Shown piece by piece: positions 51,470 to 63,088 of a stretch of DNA of 64,000 nucleotides. Position numbers and translations under genes: made by a program. Location of the stretch: contig CALPYF020000001.1 of NCBI GenBank assembly GCA_943327755.2, forward strand, positions 173,129-237,128, given 5' to 3'. The stretch's first letter is position 1. Each line of letters starts with the position of its first letter. The notes beneath the pieces were generated by a model that saw only the letters and a program-made list of their open reading frames with translations, had not been told where the DNA came from and made no database searches. The DNA is from Deinococcus hopiensis KR-140. GTDB taxonomy: Bacteria > Deinococcota > Deinococci > Deinococcales > Deinococcaceae.

Positions 51470-52432
51470 TCAGTGCAGCGGCACGTGCCCGGGGAAGCCG
51501 ATCACCCAGTCGAGCAGGTCGCCGACCATGGCGCTCGCGGTGACCATGCCGCCCGCGCCGCCTCCCGCGAAGATCAGGGTGCCGCATTCCTCGCCCTCGT
51601 ACACCATGGCGTTGCGGCTGGCCCCGGCGGTGCACAGCGGGTGGTCCTCCGGCAGCGACTGCGGGGAGACGCGGGCCTGCCACTCTCCATTCACGCTCTC
51701 CAGTTCCGCCACGAGCTTGATGCGTTCGCCACGGGCGCGGGCCGCCTGCACGTCCGCGAGGGTCAGGTCCTCGATGCCCTGCACCTGCACGCGGTCGTAC
51801 GGGAAGTTGCCGTCCGCGCAGAAGCGCGCCAGCACCGTCAGTTTGTGCGCCGTGTCGAAGCCCCCGACGTCCAGGGTGGGCGGGTCCTCCGCGTACCCCA
51901 GCGCCTGCGCTTCCGCCAGGGCCTGCGCGTACTCCTTGCCCTGCTCCATCTGCGTGATGATGTACAGGCACGTGCCGTTCAGCACCGCCTGCAGGCGCTC
52001 GAAGGTGCTGGCGCGCAGCACGGTGCTCATCGGGCCGATCACAGGCGTCCCGGCCATCACGGACGCCTCGTAGTACAGCTTGCCGTCCAGGGCGTAGGCG
52101 CGCAGCTCGTCCCATTTCTCGGCCAGCAGCGCCTTGTTCGCCGTGATCACCGGGCGGCCCGAGCGCAGGTGCGGGCGCAGCAGGCTCATGGGGTGCTCCA
52201 CGCCGCCCATCGCCTCGATGACCACGCCGCACTCCTGCAAGAAGGCGGGGTCGGTCGTCAGGGGCGTGCCGGGCGGGCAGGCGCGCGGGCGGCCGGTGTC
52301 GCGCACGAGGACGCCCGCCACCTCGATCCGCACACCCAGATCGGCGAAGATCGCCTCGCGCCTCCGGATCAGGTTCAGGACGTCCTGCCCCACGGTGCCA
52401 CAGCCCAGCACGCCCACGGTCACGGTTCTCAT
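51470..52432 (-). CDS. hom: Homoserine dehydrogenase
   Basis: A 320-aa enzyme that reduces aspartate semialdehyde to homoserine for Thr and Met synthesis. NAD(P)-binding motif GVLGCGTVGQDVLNL is at 7-21. ITANKALLAEKW (~97-108), NGTCLYIITQM (~151) and VGGFDTAHKL (~190) correspond to substrate-binding and catalytic blocks. The usual ~430-aa ACT-bearing form is shortened: no regulatory ACT domain is present, so threonine feedback may be absent. ATG 52432 is 7 nt after TACAGT (minus). No threonine gene is adjacent; tdh in the same window breaks threonine down. Confidence 0.93.
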   Translation of the reverse strand: MRTVTVGVLGCGTVGQDVLNLIRRREAIFADLGVRIEVAGVLVRDTGRPRACPPGTPLTTDPAFLQECGVVIEAMGGVEHPMSLLRPHLRSGRPVITANKALLAEKWDELRAYALDGKLYYEASVMAGTPVIGPMSTVLRASTFERLQAVLNGTCLYIITQMEQGKEYAQALAEAQALGYAEDPPTLDVGGFDTAHKLTVLARFCADGNFPYDRVQVQGIEDLTLADVQAARARGERIKLVAELESVNGEWQARVSPQSLPEDHPLCTAGASRNAMVYEGEECGTLIFAGGGAGGMVTASAMVGDLLDWVIGFPGHVPLH

Positions 52433-52439
52433 GCGCCCG

Positions 52440-52445
52440 ACTGTA
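52440..52445 (-). promoter_or_regulatory. Leaderless -10 box of hom
   Basis: TACAGT on the minus strand, 7 nt before the ATG at 52432. Confidence 0.55.
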
Positions 52446-52616
52446 GCGCCCGCGCCCCCCGCGTCCGGACGCCTGGATTAGACGCGTCCTCCCGTGGGAC
52501 CCGCTGCCACCTGCCAGCCGTGACCGGCGCCGGACCTGACAGGCGGCAACTCCACGGGGGCCCACTGTGAGGGCCGCGTCAGGGGAACGTGTCCGCAGCC
52601 GCTCACGGGGGGGCGC

Positions 52617-52622
52617 TAGACT
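52617..52622 (+). promoter_or_regulatory. Leaderless -10 box upstream of prfA
   Basis: TAGACT, 6 nt before the ATG at 52629 of the short upstream ORF. It is the same hexamer as at treS. Confidence 0.6.
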
Positions 52623-52628
52623 GCACTC

Positions 52629-52703
52629 ATGATTCCCGTGTCCACCCTGTCTGCCCACAGCCGTCCGCCGTGCCGAGCACGCGGGCGCTCCCCCGCCCCG
52701 TGA
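52629..52703 (+). CDS. Leaderless upstream ORF (24 codons) overlapping prfA
   Basis: ATG 52629 is placed 6 nt after TAGACT, so the transcript probably begins here. The 24-aa reading frame (MIPVSTLSAHS start, Pro/Arg-rich end) stops at TGA 52701-52703, which shares GTGA with the prfA GTG at 52700. Ribosomes loaded on the leaderless end would terminate and could restart at prfA. It may be a regulatory leader peptide rather than a functional protein. If prfA instead starts at GTG 52673, the overlap is larger. Confidence 0.6.
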   Translation: MIPVSTLSAHSRPPCRARGRSPAP

Positions 52704-53795
52704 GTCGCCTCGACGAACTCGCGGCGGAATTCGGCAAGGTCGAGCGGGCGCTGGGCGACCCGGCCGCGCTGGCCGACCCGCGCGAGTACGCCCGCCTGAC
52801 CCGCCGCCACCGCGAGCTGCTGCCGCTCGTGACCCTGCTGCGTGAACGCGACGGGCTGGAAGGGGACCTGCGCGGCGCGCGCGAACTCCTCACCGACCCC
52901 GACATGCGCGACCCTGAGCTGCGCGAACTGGCCGCCGGGGAGGTGCAGGCCCTGGAGGCGCGGCTGGCCGAGATCGAATCGGACCTCGTCGTGCTGCTGC
53001 TCCCCACCGATCCGGACGACGCCAAGGACGTGATTCTGGAACTGCGCGCCGGGGCGGGCGGCGCCGAGGCCGGGCTGTTCGTGATGGACCTGCTGCGCAT
53101 GTACACCCGCTACGCCGAGGGGCTGGGCCTGAAACTCAGCGTTCTGGACGCCAGCGAGAGCGACCTGGGCGGCGCGAGCAAGGTCGTGGCCGAGGTCACG
53201 GGCGACGGCGCGTTCCGGGCCTTCCGGTGGGAGCGCGGCGTGCACCGCGTGCAGCGCGTTCCCGCCACCGAGAGCCAGGGCCGCATCCACACGAGCACCG
53301 TCACGGTGGCCGTGCTGCCCGAGGCCGACACGGAAGAGGTGCAGCTCGACCTGTCCGAGGTGCGCATCGACGTGTTCCGCTCGCAGGGCGCGGGCGGGCA
53401 GGGCGTGAACACCACCGACTCGGCCGTGCGCGCCGTGTACCGCGCGGGCACGCCCGACGAGATCATGGTCGTGTGCCAGGACGGCCGCTCGCAGATCAAG
53501 AACCGCGAGAAGGCCCTCCAGGTGCTCGCCGCGCGCCTCGCCGAGCGGGAACGGATCGCGCGCGAGGAACGCGAACGCAGCGACCGCGCCGCGCAGGTCG
53601 GCAGCGGCGACCGCAGCGAGAAGATCCGCACGTACAACTACCCCCAGAACCGCGTGACCGACCACCGCCTGGAAGGCGAGGGCAAGAACCACCCCCTCGA
53701 CAGCGTGATCGCGGGCGCACTGGGGCCGGTCGTGGCGAACCTCGCCCGCGCGCAGCGCGAACTGCAACTCCTCCAGATGGGCGAGGAGGGCCAGC

Positions 53796-53809
<14 letters not shown>
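52700..53809 (+). CDS. prfA: Peptide chain release factor 1
   Basis: A 369-aa class I release factor that recognises UAA/UAG and hydrolyses peptidyl-tRNA. The peptidyl-transferase motif GGQ lies in SQGAGGQGVNTTDSAVR (~235-250). The codon-recognition domain, from about 100 to 215, contains VQRVPATESQGRIHTSTVTVAVLP. The RF1-specific anticodon tripeptide region is consistent, and no RF2 frameshift site exists. Start GTG 52700 overlaps the upstream ORF stop as GTGA. The gene overlaps the Nudix gene start by 14 bp. The C-terminus is slightly extended (GEEGQHGAA). Confidence 0.94.
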
Positions 53810-54290
<481 letters not shown>

Positions 54291-54304
54291 CGCGGGAACG
54301 GCAC

Positions 54305-54336
54305 GCGGCCCCAGGCGACAGGCGTCCTGGGGCCGC
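54305..54336. terminator. Bidirectional terminator between Nudix and histidine kinase genes
   Basis: A perfect 11-bp stem GCGGCCCCAGG/CCTGGGGCCGC between convergent genes; T-poor. Confidence 0.6.
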
Positions 54337-54348
54337 GCTGCTGGCGGG

Positions 54349-55661
54349 TCAGTCCGTGCCGCCCGGCAGCGTCACCGTGAAGTGCGCGCCGCCCAGTCCC
54401 TTGGAGGCCGCCAGCGCCGCCTGCCCTCCGTGCGCGGCAGCCAGGGCGCGCACGATGGCGAGGCCCAGGCCGCTGCCGCCGGTGTCGCGGGAGCGGCTGG
54501 CGTCCAGGCGGGTGAAGCGTGTGAAGACCGCCTCGCGGCTGCCCTCGGGGATGCCGGGGCCGTCGTCCTCGACGTGCAGCACGACCTGCTCGCCGCGCGC
54601 CTCGACGCGGACCTGCACGCGGCTGTGGGCGTGCCGCAGGGCGTTGTCCACGAGGTTCGTGGTGATCTGCCGCACCCGGTCCCGGTCGGCGTGCGTGAGG
54701 GCCGGTTCGGCCTGCACGCCCAGCGTCAGGCCCAGCGCGGCGGCGCGGTCCTGCAGGGCCTGCACGACCTCGCGCCCCAGGGCGCCCAGGTCCAGCGGGC
54801 GCGGGTCCAGCGCCAGCCGCCCGGCGTCCGCGAGGGTCAGGGTGCGCAGGTCACCCACCAGTCGCGTGAGGAGCTGCGTCTGCGTGCTCAGCAGCGCGAT
54901 CTGCTCGGTGTTCAGCGGGTACACGCCGTCCTCCAGGGCGTCCAGGCGGGCCTGGATCACGGCGATCGGGGTGCGCAGCTCGTGCGCGATGTCCGCGACC
55001 GCCTGCTGCCGCTCGCGTTCGAGCGCCTGGAGGTTCTCGGCCATGTCGTTGAAGGAGTGCGCCAGCGCCGCGATCTCCCGCTCGCCGCCCAGCACGGGCG
55101 CGCGGGCACTCAGGTCGCCGCTGGCCAGCCGCGCCGCCGCGCCCGACACCGCCGAGACGGGGCGCGCCACCCGCCGCGAGATCAGGAACGCCAGCAGCGC
55201 CGACACGGCCGCCGCGACCACGCCCACCTGCAGCAGACTGCGCTGCACGTCGTGCAGGAAGTCCTGCGCGCGGCTGCGGGGCGGCGGTTTGCCGTCACTG
55301 ACCCACAGGTTGCGGGGCCGCTTGCCGTTCGTGACGACCGCGTCGTCCCCGCTGGCCTGTTTCACCACGCCGCTGACGTCCAGGCTGCTCTCGAAGGGGT
55401 CCAGGTACGCGTCGGCGGCGCTGCCGGTGCGGATCACGGGCAGCGGGGGGGTCGGGGCAATCAGTTCGCCGCGCAGCGCCGCCGCCTGCTGCTCGCGCAG
55501 GAGCTGCCGCACGCCGCTCGGCAGCCGCTCGAACTCGCGCTTGACGACCAGATTCGAGAAGTAGAAAGTGCTGCCCACCGCCACGCCCACCACCAGCAGC
55601 ATGGCCAGCAGCAGCGTCACCGCCAGCGGCTGTCCCCGGTTCAGGCCCGGCGGGCGGGGCG

Positions 55662-55665
<4 letters not shown>
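54349..55665 (-). CDS. Sensor histidine kinase
   Basis: A 438-aa inner-membrane kinase. Two transmembrane helices (14-38 and 147-163) flank a ~110-residue periplasmic sensor. A HAMP linker follows (~164-215). The dimerisation/phosphoacceptor motif is AHELRTP with H228. N box NLVDNALRHAH, G1 DDGPGIP, F box and G2 GGSGLGLA are all intact, so it is a functional kinase. Its ATG shares ATGA with the response-regulator stop (55662-55665). The pair is divergent from a TolC/MacAB efflux operon and is likely to control it. Confidence 0.94.
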
Positions 55666-56345
<680 letters not shown>

Positions 56346-56351
56346 GCCATG

Positions 56352-56357
56352 AGCGTA
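56352..56357 (-). promoter_or_regulatory. Leaderless -10 box of response-regulator gene
   Basis: TACGCT on the minus strand, 6 nt before the ATG at 56345. Confidence 0.55.
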
Positions 56358-56396
56358 CGTGAACGGCGTGAAGGTCGCGCGAAGGGCCCCAGATGC

Positions 56397-56445
56397 CCCC
56401 GCCCCCCGCCAGGTGGGGGAAACGGCCTCCTGGCGGGGGGCGGGG
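56397..56445. repeat. 17-bp perfect GC palindrome in divergent promoter region
   Basis: CCCCGCCCCCCGCCAGG (56397-56413) and its exact complement CCTGGCGGGGGGCGGGG (56429-56445) enclose 15 nt. It lies between the response-regulator promoter and the efflux operon, upstream of both, so it is not a normal terminator for either. Confidence 0.75.
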
Positions 56446-56510
56446 CGCCTTCGACAAATCTTCACGGAGGCTGCGCGGAGTCTTGACCCCCGCCCCGCAC
56501 GCTGGGCGAC

Positions 56511-57866
56511 ATGACACGTCCCCCACCGCCCCGCCTGCTCACGCTGGCCCTGCTGCTCGGCGCGGCGCACGCCCAGACCGCCGCGGCCCCCGACCTCACG
56601 CTGGAGCAGGCGTACGCGCAGCTGGCCCAGGCCCCCAGCGTCACCCGCGCCGCGCTGAGCGTGCAGGTCGCGCAGCAGAACCTCCAGGCGGCCCGCGCCG
56701 CACTGGGCCTGACCGTCAGCGTGAGCGGCAGCGCCAGCTACGCCGGGCCGACCACCACCGCCAGCGACGGCACGAGCGCCGCTGTGAGTGGCGGCCTGTC
56801 CGGCACGGCGGGCGCGAATGTCAGCCTGGGCCTGCTGCCCTGGTCCAGTTCACAGGGCAGCCTGCGGGCGTCCGAGCGCAGCCTCGCGCTGGCGCAGGCG
56901 AACCTGCGCGACGCGAACCTGAGCACCCGGCTGAACGTGGCGCAGGCGTACTTCTCGGCGGTGCTCGCCACGCAGGACATCACGCTGGCGGGCCGCACCC
57001 TGGAGCTGCGGCAGCGGCAGCTGACGGTCGCGCAGGCACAGCAGGTCGCCGGGAACGCCACCGCCGAGACCGTCCTGAATGCGCAGAGCGCCGTGCAGGC
57101 CGCGCAGAACAGCGTGACGCAGGCACAGGCCAGTCTGGACAGCGCCCGCCGCACGCTGGACGCCACGCTGGGCAGCGCGCTGGGCGACGTGACCTTCAGC
57201 ACGCTGCCGGACGCCACGCTGACCCTCCCGGACCTGACTGCACTGGTCGCCCGCGCCCGCGCGAGCAGCAGCGACGTGATCAGCGCCCAGAACGCCCTGG
57301 CCAGCGCGCAGGAGAGCCTGGAGCAGGACCAGCGTGACGCCCGCCTGCCCGACCTGACCGCCAGCGTCGGCTACGGCGGCGGGGCCGCCGGAACGGTCAG
57401 CGCCACGCTGAACGTCAGGCAGGGCACCCTGGGCGGCAGTTACAGCCTGCCGCTGGGCGACCGCGCGAGCAGCGGCGGCAACCGCCTGACCGCCAGCGTC
57501 AGCGGCTCGTACGTCGTGTACTCGCCCGCGCAGCAGGCCGCACTGAGCGCCGCGCAGGCGGGGGTCACGCAGGCGGGGCTGTCCCTGACCGTCGCGCAGC
57601 AGAACGCCGAACTCGACGTCCGCAGCCGCTTCGTGACCTTGCAGACCAACCAGAGCGCCGTGCAGACCCGCGCCGCGCAGGTGCAGGCCGCGCAATTGGG
57701 GGTGCAGACCGCCCAGGCCCGCCTGGACGCCGGGACCGGCACCGCCGACGACCTCGCCGCTGCCACGCTGAGCCTCGCGCAGGCCGAGCGGGACCTGCTG
57801 TCCGCCCGCATCACCGCCCAGCTGAGCCTGACCCAGCTTCTCAACGCCGCCGGAGGCCCCCAATGA
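56511..57866 (+). CDS. TolC-family outer-membrane efflux protein 1
   Basis: A 451-aa exported protein with signal peptide LLTLALLLGAAHAQ. Two internally similar halves carry long heptad-like Ala/Gln/Ser-rich helices (for example SVQVAQQNLQAARAALGL and the AQAYFSAVLATQDITLAGRTLELRQRQLTVAQAQQVAG block), the TolC alpha-barrel pattern, with beta-rich inserts. Full-length for the family. Start ATG 56511 is 7 nt after CACGCT, a weak -10. First gene of a six-gene operon with ATGA/GTGA overlaps. Confidence 0.85.
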   Translation: MTRPPPPRLLTLALLLGAAHAQTAAAPDLTLEQAYAQLAQAPSVTRAALSVQVAQQNLQAARAALGLTVSVSGSASYAGPTTTASDGTSAAVSGGLSGTAGANVSLGLLPWSSSQGSLRASERSLALAQANLRDANLSTRLNVAQAYFSAVLATQDITLAGRTLELRQRQLTVAQAQQVAGNATAETVLNAQSAVQAAQNSVTQAQASLDSARRTLDATLGSALGDVTFSTLPDATLTLPDLTALVARARASSSDVISAQNALASAQESLEQDQRDARLPDLTASVGYGGGAAGTVSATLNVRQGTLGGSYSLPLGDRASSGGNRLTASVSGSYVVYSPAQQAALSAAQAGVTQAGLSLTVAQQNAELDVRSRFVTLQTNQSAVQTRAAQVQAAQLGVQTAQARLDAGTGTADDLAAATLSLAQAERDLLSARITAQLSLTQLLNAAGGPQ

Positions 57867-58906
57867 CGCACGCCCGCACCCGACTGCTCACCCTTGGCCT
57901 CGCCCTGCTTGCCGCGCCCGCCGCACACGCCCAGAGCACCCTGAGTGCCGGGAGCGCCGTCAGCGCCGCGCTGAACACCAGTAGCGACGTCAAGACCTCC
58001 CAGGCGAACCTCGACAAGGCCCAGGCCGCCAGCCGCGCCGCGCAGGCCGACCCCAGCACCCTGGTCGCCGCGAAACTGAATGCCGCGAACGCCGAGAAAC
58101 TCGCGCAGGCGCAGGTCCGCGCCGCGAAACTCGGCGCGCTGCAGAGCGCCGTCGGCGCGTACATGGCGCTGCTGGAAGCGCAGGAGAACGTCGAACTCCA
58201 GACGTTGCAGGTGCAGGTGGACACCAAGGGCGTGCAGGTCACGCAGGTGAAACTCGGCATCGGGAACGCCACCACCCTGGACGTCACGAACGCGCAGAAC
58301 ACCCTGGCCGCCAGCACCCAGACCCTCGCGGACGCCCGCGCGCAGCTGAACCTCGCCGCCGCGAAACTCGGCACCCTGACCGGCCTGGGGGGCAGCGTCC
58401 GCGCCGGGAGTGCGATCACCGCGCCCAAACTGAGCGTCACGCTCGCCAGCCTCCAGGGCGGGTTGGACCGGCTGACCAGTCTGGTCGGCGCTGCGAACGA
58501 TGTCGCCAGCGCCGCGCTGAACGTGAAACTCGCCGACAACGATTTCACGCCCGCCCGCACCCTCCAGGACGCGAAAACTGCCCTGGCGAACGCGCAACGT
58601 AGCCAGGACAGCGCCGAGAAGACGGCCGGGCAGACCCTCGCCAGCGCGTACCAGGCCGCGCAGAACGCCTCTGAACTCCAGCAGGTCGCCCTGAACCGCG
58701 AGGCCGCCGCGCAGAAGACCTACACGCAGGACAGCGCCCGCCTGAAAAGTGGCACGATCAGCGCCGTCGAACTCCAGAGCACCCAGCTGACCCTCAAGAA
58801 GGCCCAGTACAGCCGCCTGCAGGCGCAGAACAACGTCACCGAGGCCCTCGCGGCGCTGTCGGTCGCCGCCGGGCAGAACCTCACCGGCATCGGGGGCGCG
58901 CTGTGA
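57863..58906 (+). CDS. TolC-like protein 2 (short)
   Basis: A 347-aa exported protein with signal peptide LTLGLALLAAPAAHAQ. It is made almost entirely of long coiled helices (SQANLDKAQAASRAAQADPST, VQVTQVKLGIGNATTLDVTNAQNTL). It is about 100 residues shorter than TolC 1 and lacks most of the beta-barrel-like inserts. It may be a periplasmic coiled-coil or a reduced partner of TolC 1 rather than a channel. ATGA overlap (57863-57866) with gene 1. Confidence 0.8.
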   Translation: MTHARTRLLTLGLALLAAPAAHAQSTLSAGSAVSAALNTSSDVKTSQANLDKAQAASRAAQADPSTLVAAKLNAANAEKLAQAQVRAAKLGALQSAVGAYMALLEAQENVELQTLQVQVDTKGVQVTQVKLGIGNATTLDVTNAQNTLAASTQTLADARAQLNLAAAKLGTLTGLGGSVRAGSAITAPKLSVTLASLQGGLDRLTSLVGAANDVASAALNVKLADNDFTPARTLQDAKTALANAQRSQDSAEKTAGQTLASAYQAAQNASELQQVALNREAAAQKTYTQDSARLKSGTISAVELQSTQLTLKKAQYSRLQAQNNVTEALAALSVAAGQNLTGIGGAL

Positions 58907-60282
58907 CCACCACCAGCCCCGCCCGGCCCGCCGCGCCGCGCCGCCGCTGGCCGTGGGTGCTCGGAGGCCTGCTGCTGGTCGGCGCCGCCACCGGAGGCTT
59001 CCTGTACACCCGCAGTCACAGTGCGCAGACCGCGACCGTCACCGCCACGACCACCACCAGCCGCGCGCAGCCGGGCGTCGTCCGGGTGTCCGTCAGCGGG
59101 CCCGGCACGCTGGAAGCCGCGCAGACCCGCACGGTCGGCGCGGACCTGACCGCCACGGTGGGCGCCGTGCCCGCCGTGGGCGAACGCGTCACGAAGGGGC
59201 AACTGATCACCACCCTGAGCAGCGACACCGTCGAGCAGAACGTCAGCAGCGCGCAGCTGAACCTCGACAAGGCCCGCGCCAGCCTGGACGCGGCGCGGGC
59301 CAGTCAGGCCAGCAGTGCCGCGCAGCGCGCCAGCAGCGTCGTCAGCGCCCGGGGCAGCGTCACGCAGGCCGAGCAGACCCTCGCCGACGCGCAGCGCACC
59401 CTCAGCGGCCAGCGGCAGCTTGCGGCCATCGGCGCGCTCAGCGCCTCCGCGCTGGCCGACGCGCAGTCCGCCGTCACCAAGGCCCAGCAGAGCGTGGACA
59501 GCGCCCGCGCCAGCCTGAGCAGCGCCCTGACGCAGCAGCAGACCGGCGCGAGCACCGACGCGCAGAACCTCCGCAGTCAGGCGCTCGCCGTGCAGCAGGC
59601 GCAGGACGCCCTGGACGCCGCCGCGCAGGACCGCGCCGACCTGAAGGTGTACGCCCCGATGAGCGGCGTGGTCAGCACCGTCACCGCCACCGAGGGCGCC
59701 GTCGTCACCAGCGGCGCGAGCATCCTGACCCTGATCGACGACGCCACCCTGAACCTCCCGGTGCAGATCGACGAGACCGAGATCGCAGGCGTGAATGTCG
59801 GGCAGCGCGCCGACGTGACCCTCGACGCCTTCGACGGGCAGACCTTCAGCGGGAAGGTCGTGCGTGTCTCGCCCGGCGCGACCCAGAGCAGCGGCATCAG
59901 CGTGTTCACCGCCACTGTCCAGTTGAGCAACCCCGACGGGCAACTGCGCGCCGGGATGACCGCCGAGGCCGAGATCGTCCAGAGCGAAGCCCAGGGCCTG
60001 CTCGTCCCCAGCAAGGCCGTGCAGACCATGCGGGGCCGCAGCTACGTGCAGACGCCCGGTGCGGCGGGCGCCGAGCCCGAACGGGTGCGCGTGCAGACCG
60101 GCGCGACCGACGGCACGAACACCATCGTCACCGAGGGCCTGACCCCCGGCCAGGAAGTCGTCGTGCCCGGCGCAGCCCGCCGCGCGGGCACCTCCGGCAC
60201 CGGCAGCCAGGGGGGGGGCCAGAACAGCCGACAGGGCGGGTTCGGCGGCCCCCCCGGCGGCTTCCCCGGAGGCGCGCCGTGA
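58903..60282 (+). CDS. Periplasmic adaptor (HlyD/MacA type)
   Basis: A 459-aa membrane-fusion protein. N-terminal anchor WVLGGLLLVGAATGGFLY, then the lipoyl half-motif VRVSVSGPGTLEAAQ, a long coiled hairpin (~90-220), the second lipoyl half (YAPMSGVVSTVTATEGAVV), and beta-barrel domains with VNVGQRADVTLDAFDGQTFSGKV. The C-terminus is Gly/Pro-rich. It bridges the MacB-like transporter and a TolC partner. GTG 58903 shares GTGA with the previous stop. Confidence 0.92.
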   Translation: MTTTSPARPAAPRRRWPWVLGGLLLVGAATGGFLYTRSHSAQTATVTATTTTSRAQPGVVRVSVSGPGTLEAAQTRTVGADLTATVGAVPAVGERVTKGQLITTLSSDTVEQNVSSAQLNLDKARASLDAARASQASSAAQRASSVVSARGSVTQAEQTLADAQRTLSGQRQLAAIGALSASALADAQSAVTKAQQSVDSARASLSSALTQQQTGASTDAQNLRSQALAVQQAQDALDAAAQDRADLKVYAPMSGVVSTVTATEGAVVTSGASILTLIDDATLNLPVQIDETEIAGVNVGQRADVTLDAFDGQTFSGKVVRVSPGATQSSGISVFTATVQLSNPDGQLRAGMTAEAEIVQSEAQGLLVPSKAVQTMRGRSYVQTPGAAGAEPERVRVQTGATDGTNTIVTEGLTPGQEVVVPGAARRAGTSGTGSQGGGQNSRQGGFGGPPGGFPGGAP

Positions 60283-61033
60283 CCACGCCGCAGGTCACCC
60301 CAGTCGTCCCCGCGCCCAGCCTCGCCCCGGCGGTGGTGGACCTGCGCGGCATCCGCAAGGTGTACGCGCAGGGCGACGTGATCTTCGAGGCGCTCCGGGG
60401 CGTGGACGTGCAGATCATGCCGGGCGAGATGGTCGCCCTGATGGGCCCGTCGGGCAGCGGCAAGACCACCCTGATGCAGATCATCGGCCTGCTCGACCGG
60501 CCCAGCGAGGGCGGGTACCGGCTGGGTGGCCGCGACGTCACCACCCTCAGCGAGAACGAACGCGCCGCAGCCCGCAACACCGAGATCGGGTTCGTGTTCC
60601 AGGCCTTCCACCTGCTGCCCCGCCTGAACCTCGTGGAGAACGTCGAGGTGCCCCTCACGTACGCCGGAGTGCCCCCGCGCGAGCGGCGCGAGCGGGCCAT
60701 GCAGGTCCTGGCGCGCGTCGGGCTGGCCGACAAGGCCCGCAACCTCCCCAGCCAGATCAGCGGCGGGCAGAAACAACGCGTCGCGGTTGCCCGTGCGCTG
60801 GCCGGACGCCCCCGCCTGCTGCTGGCGGACGAACCCACCGGGAACCTCGACACTCGCACCAGCGAGGAGGTCATGGGCCTGTTCAGCGACCTGCACGCCG
60901 AGGGCACCACCGTCGTCCTGGTCACGCACGAGGACGACATCGGCGCGTACGCCGGGCGGGTCATCCGCGTCCGTGACGGCCTGATTGAGAGTGACCGCCG
61001 CCAGACACCCCGGCGCGGTCTGGGAGGACACCC

Positions 61034-61037
<4 letters not shown>
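60279..61037 (+). CDS. ABC transporter ATP-binding protein (MacB/LolD type)
   Basis: A 252-aa ATPase. Walker A GPSGSGKT is at 56-63, Q loop FVFQAFHLLPRL, signature SGGQKQRVAVARAL, Walker B LLLADEPTGNLD and switch His in VTHEDD. The FQxFxLLP Q-loop and NLD after Walker B are typical of the MacB/LolD family. It energises the FtsX-like permease encoded next. GTG 60279 overlaps the adaptor stop as GTGA; its own stop overlaps the permease start the same way. Confidence 0.95.
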
Positions 61038-62362
<1,325 letters not shown>

Positions 62363-62374
62363 AGGAGTACTCCC

Positions 62375-63016
62375 ATGACCAAGACCCGCACCACCCTGAT
62401 CCTCACCGCTCTTGCCTTCACCACGCTCGCCCTCGGCGCCGCCAGCGCCCAGACCGCCGCGACCGGCCAGGGCCAGCGCCAGATGACCCCCGAGATGCAG
62501 GCCCGCATGAAAGCCATGCAGCCCGTCACCGACCTCGCGCAGACCGTCCGCCTCCTGCCTGACCTGGAAAAGAACAAGGCGACCGCCCTGACCAGGGCGC
62601 AGGCCAAACAGCTGCTCCCGCTCCTGACCACCATCCAGAAAGCCAGCAGCGTGCAGCCCAACGACGCCAAGAAGTACCTCACGCAGATTGAGGACAAGAT
62701 CCTGACGGGCAAGCAGCTGACCGCCATGGACGACCTGCAGCTGAAAGCCGAGCAGGAGCGGGAGGCACGCCGCACCCAGGCGCAGCGCACCCAGGCTCAG
62801 GGCGGCGGCACCCAGGGGCAGGGACAGCGGGTGCCCGGCCTGCCCGGCGGTCTGGGCGGCTTCCTCGGCGGCCAGGGCCAGCGGCCCGGCAGCGCCGGAC
62901 AGGCCCCGGCAGGGCAGAGTGGCCAGGGCGGGCAGCCGGGCACCTTCAACCCCTTCAAGCAGGGCCGCCTGGCCGAGCAGCTGACCGCCTACATCAAGGT
63001 CCTCCAGAAGAAATGA
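62375..63016 (+). CDS. Secreted Gln/Gly-rich protein of efflux operon
   Basis: A 213-aa exported protein. Signal peptide ends ALGAASAQ. The body has a helical segment (LAQTVRLLPDLEKNKATALTRAQAKQLLPLLTTIQ then KKYLTQIEDKILTGKQLTAMDDLQLKAEQ) and a Gly/Gln/Pro-rich part. I have the impression that similar small secreted proteins accompany MacAB-like operons in other phyla. A substrate, chaperone or sensor role is conceivable. ATG 62375 is backed by AAAGGAG 7 nt upstream, the only strong ribosome site in this operon. Confidence 0.8.
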   Translation: MTKTRTTLILTALAFTTLALGAASAQTAATGQGQRQMTPEMQARMKAMQPVTDLAQTVRLLPDLEKNKATALTRAQAKQLLPLLTTIQKASSVQPNDAKKYLTQIEDKILTGKQLTAMDDLQLKAEQEREARRTQAQRTQAQGGGTQGQGQRVPGLPGGLGGFLGGQGQRPGSAGQAPAGQSGQGGQPGTFNPFKQGRLAEQLTAYIKVLQKK

Positions 63017-63029
63017 CGGATGGGAGAGA

Positions 63030-63060
63030 GGCCCGCCGCTGATTGACCGGCCGGCGGGCC
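63030..63060. terminator. Bidirectional hairpin at end of efflux operon
   Basis: GGCCCGCCG (63030-63038) pairs with CGGCGGGCC (63052-63060), between convergent genes. Confidence 0.55.
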
Positions 63061-63088
63061 CCCCCGGACTTGCTCCCACCTCGCCGGT

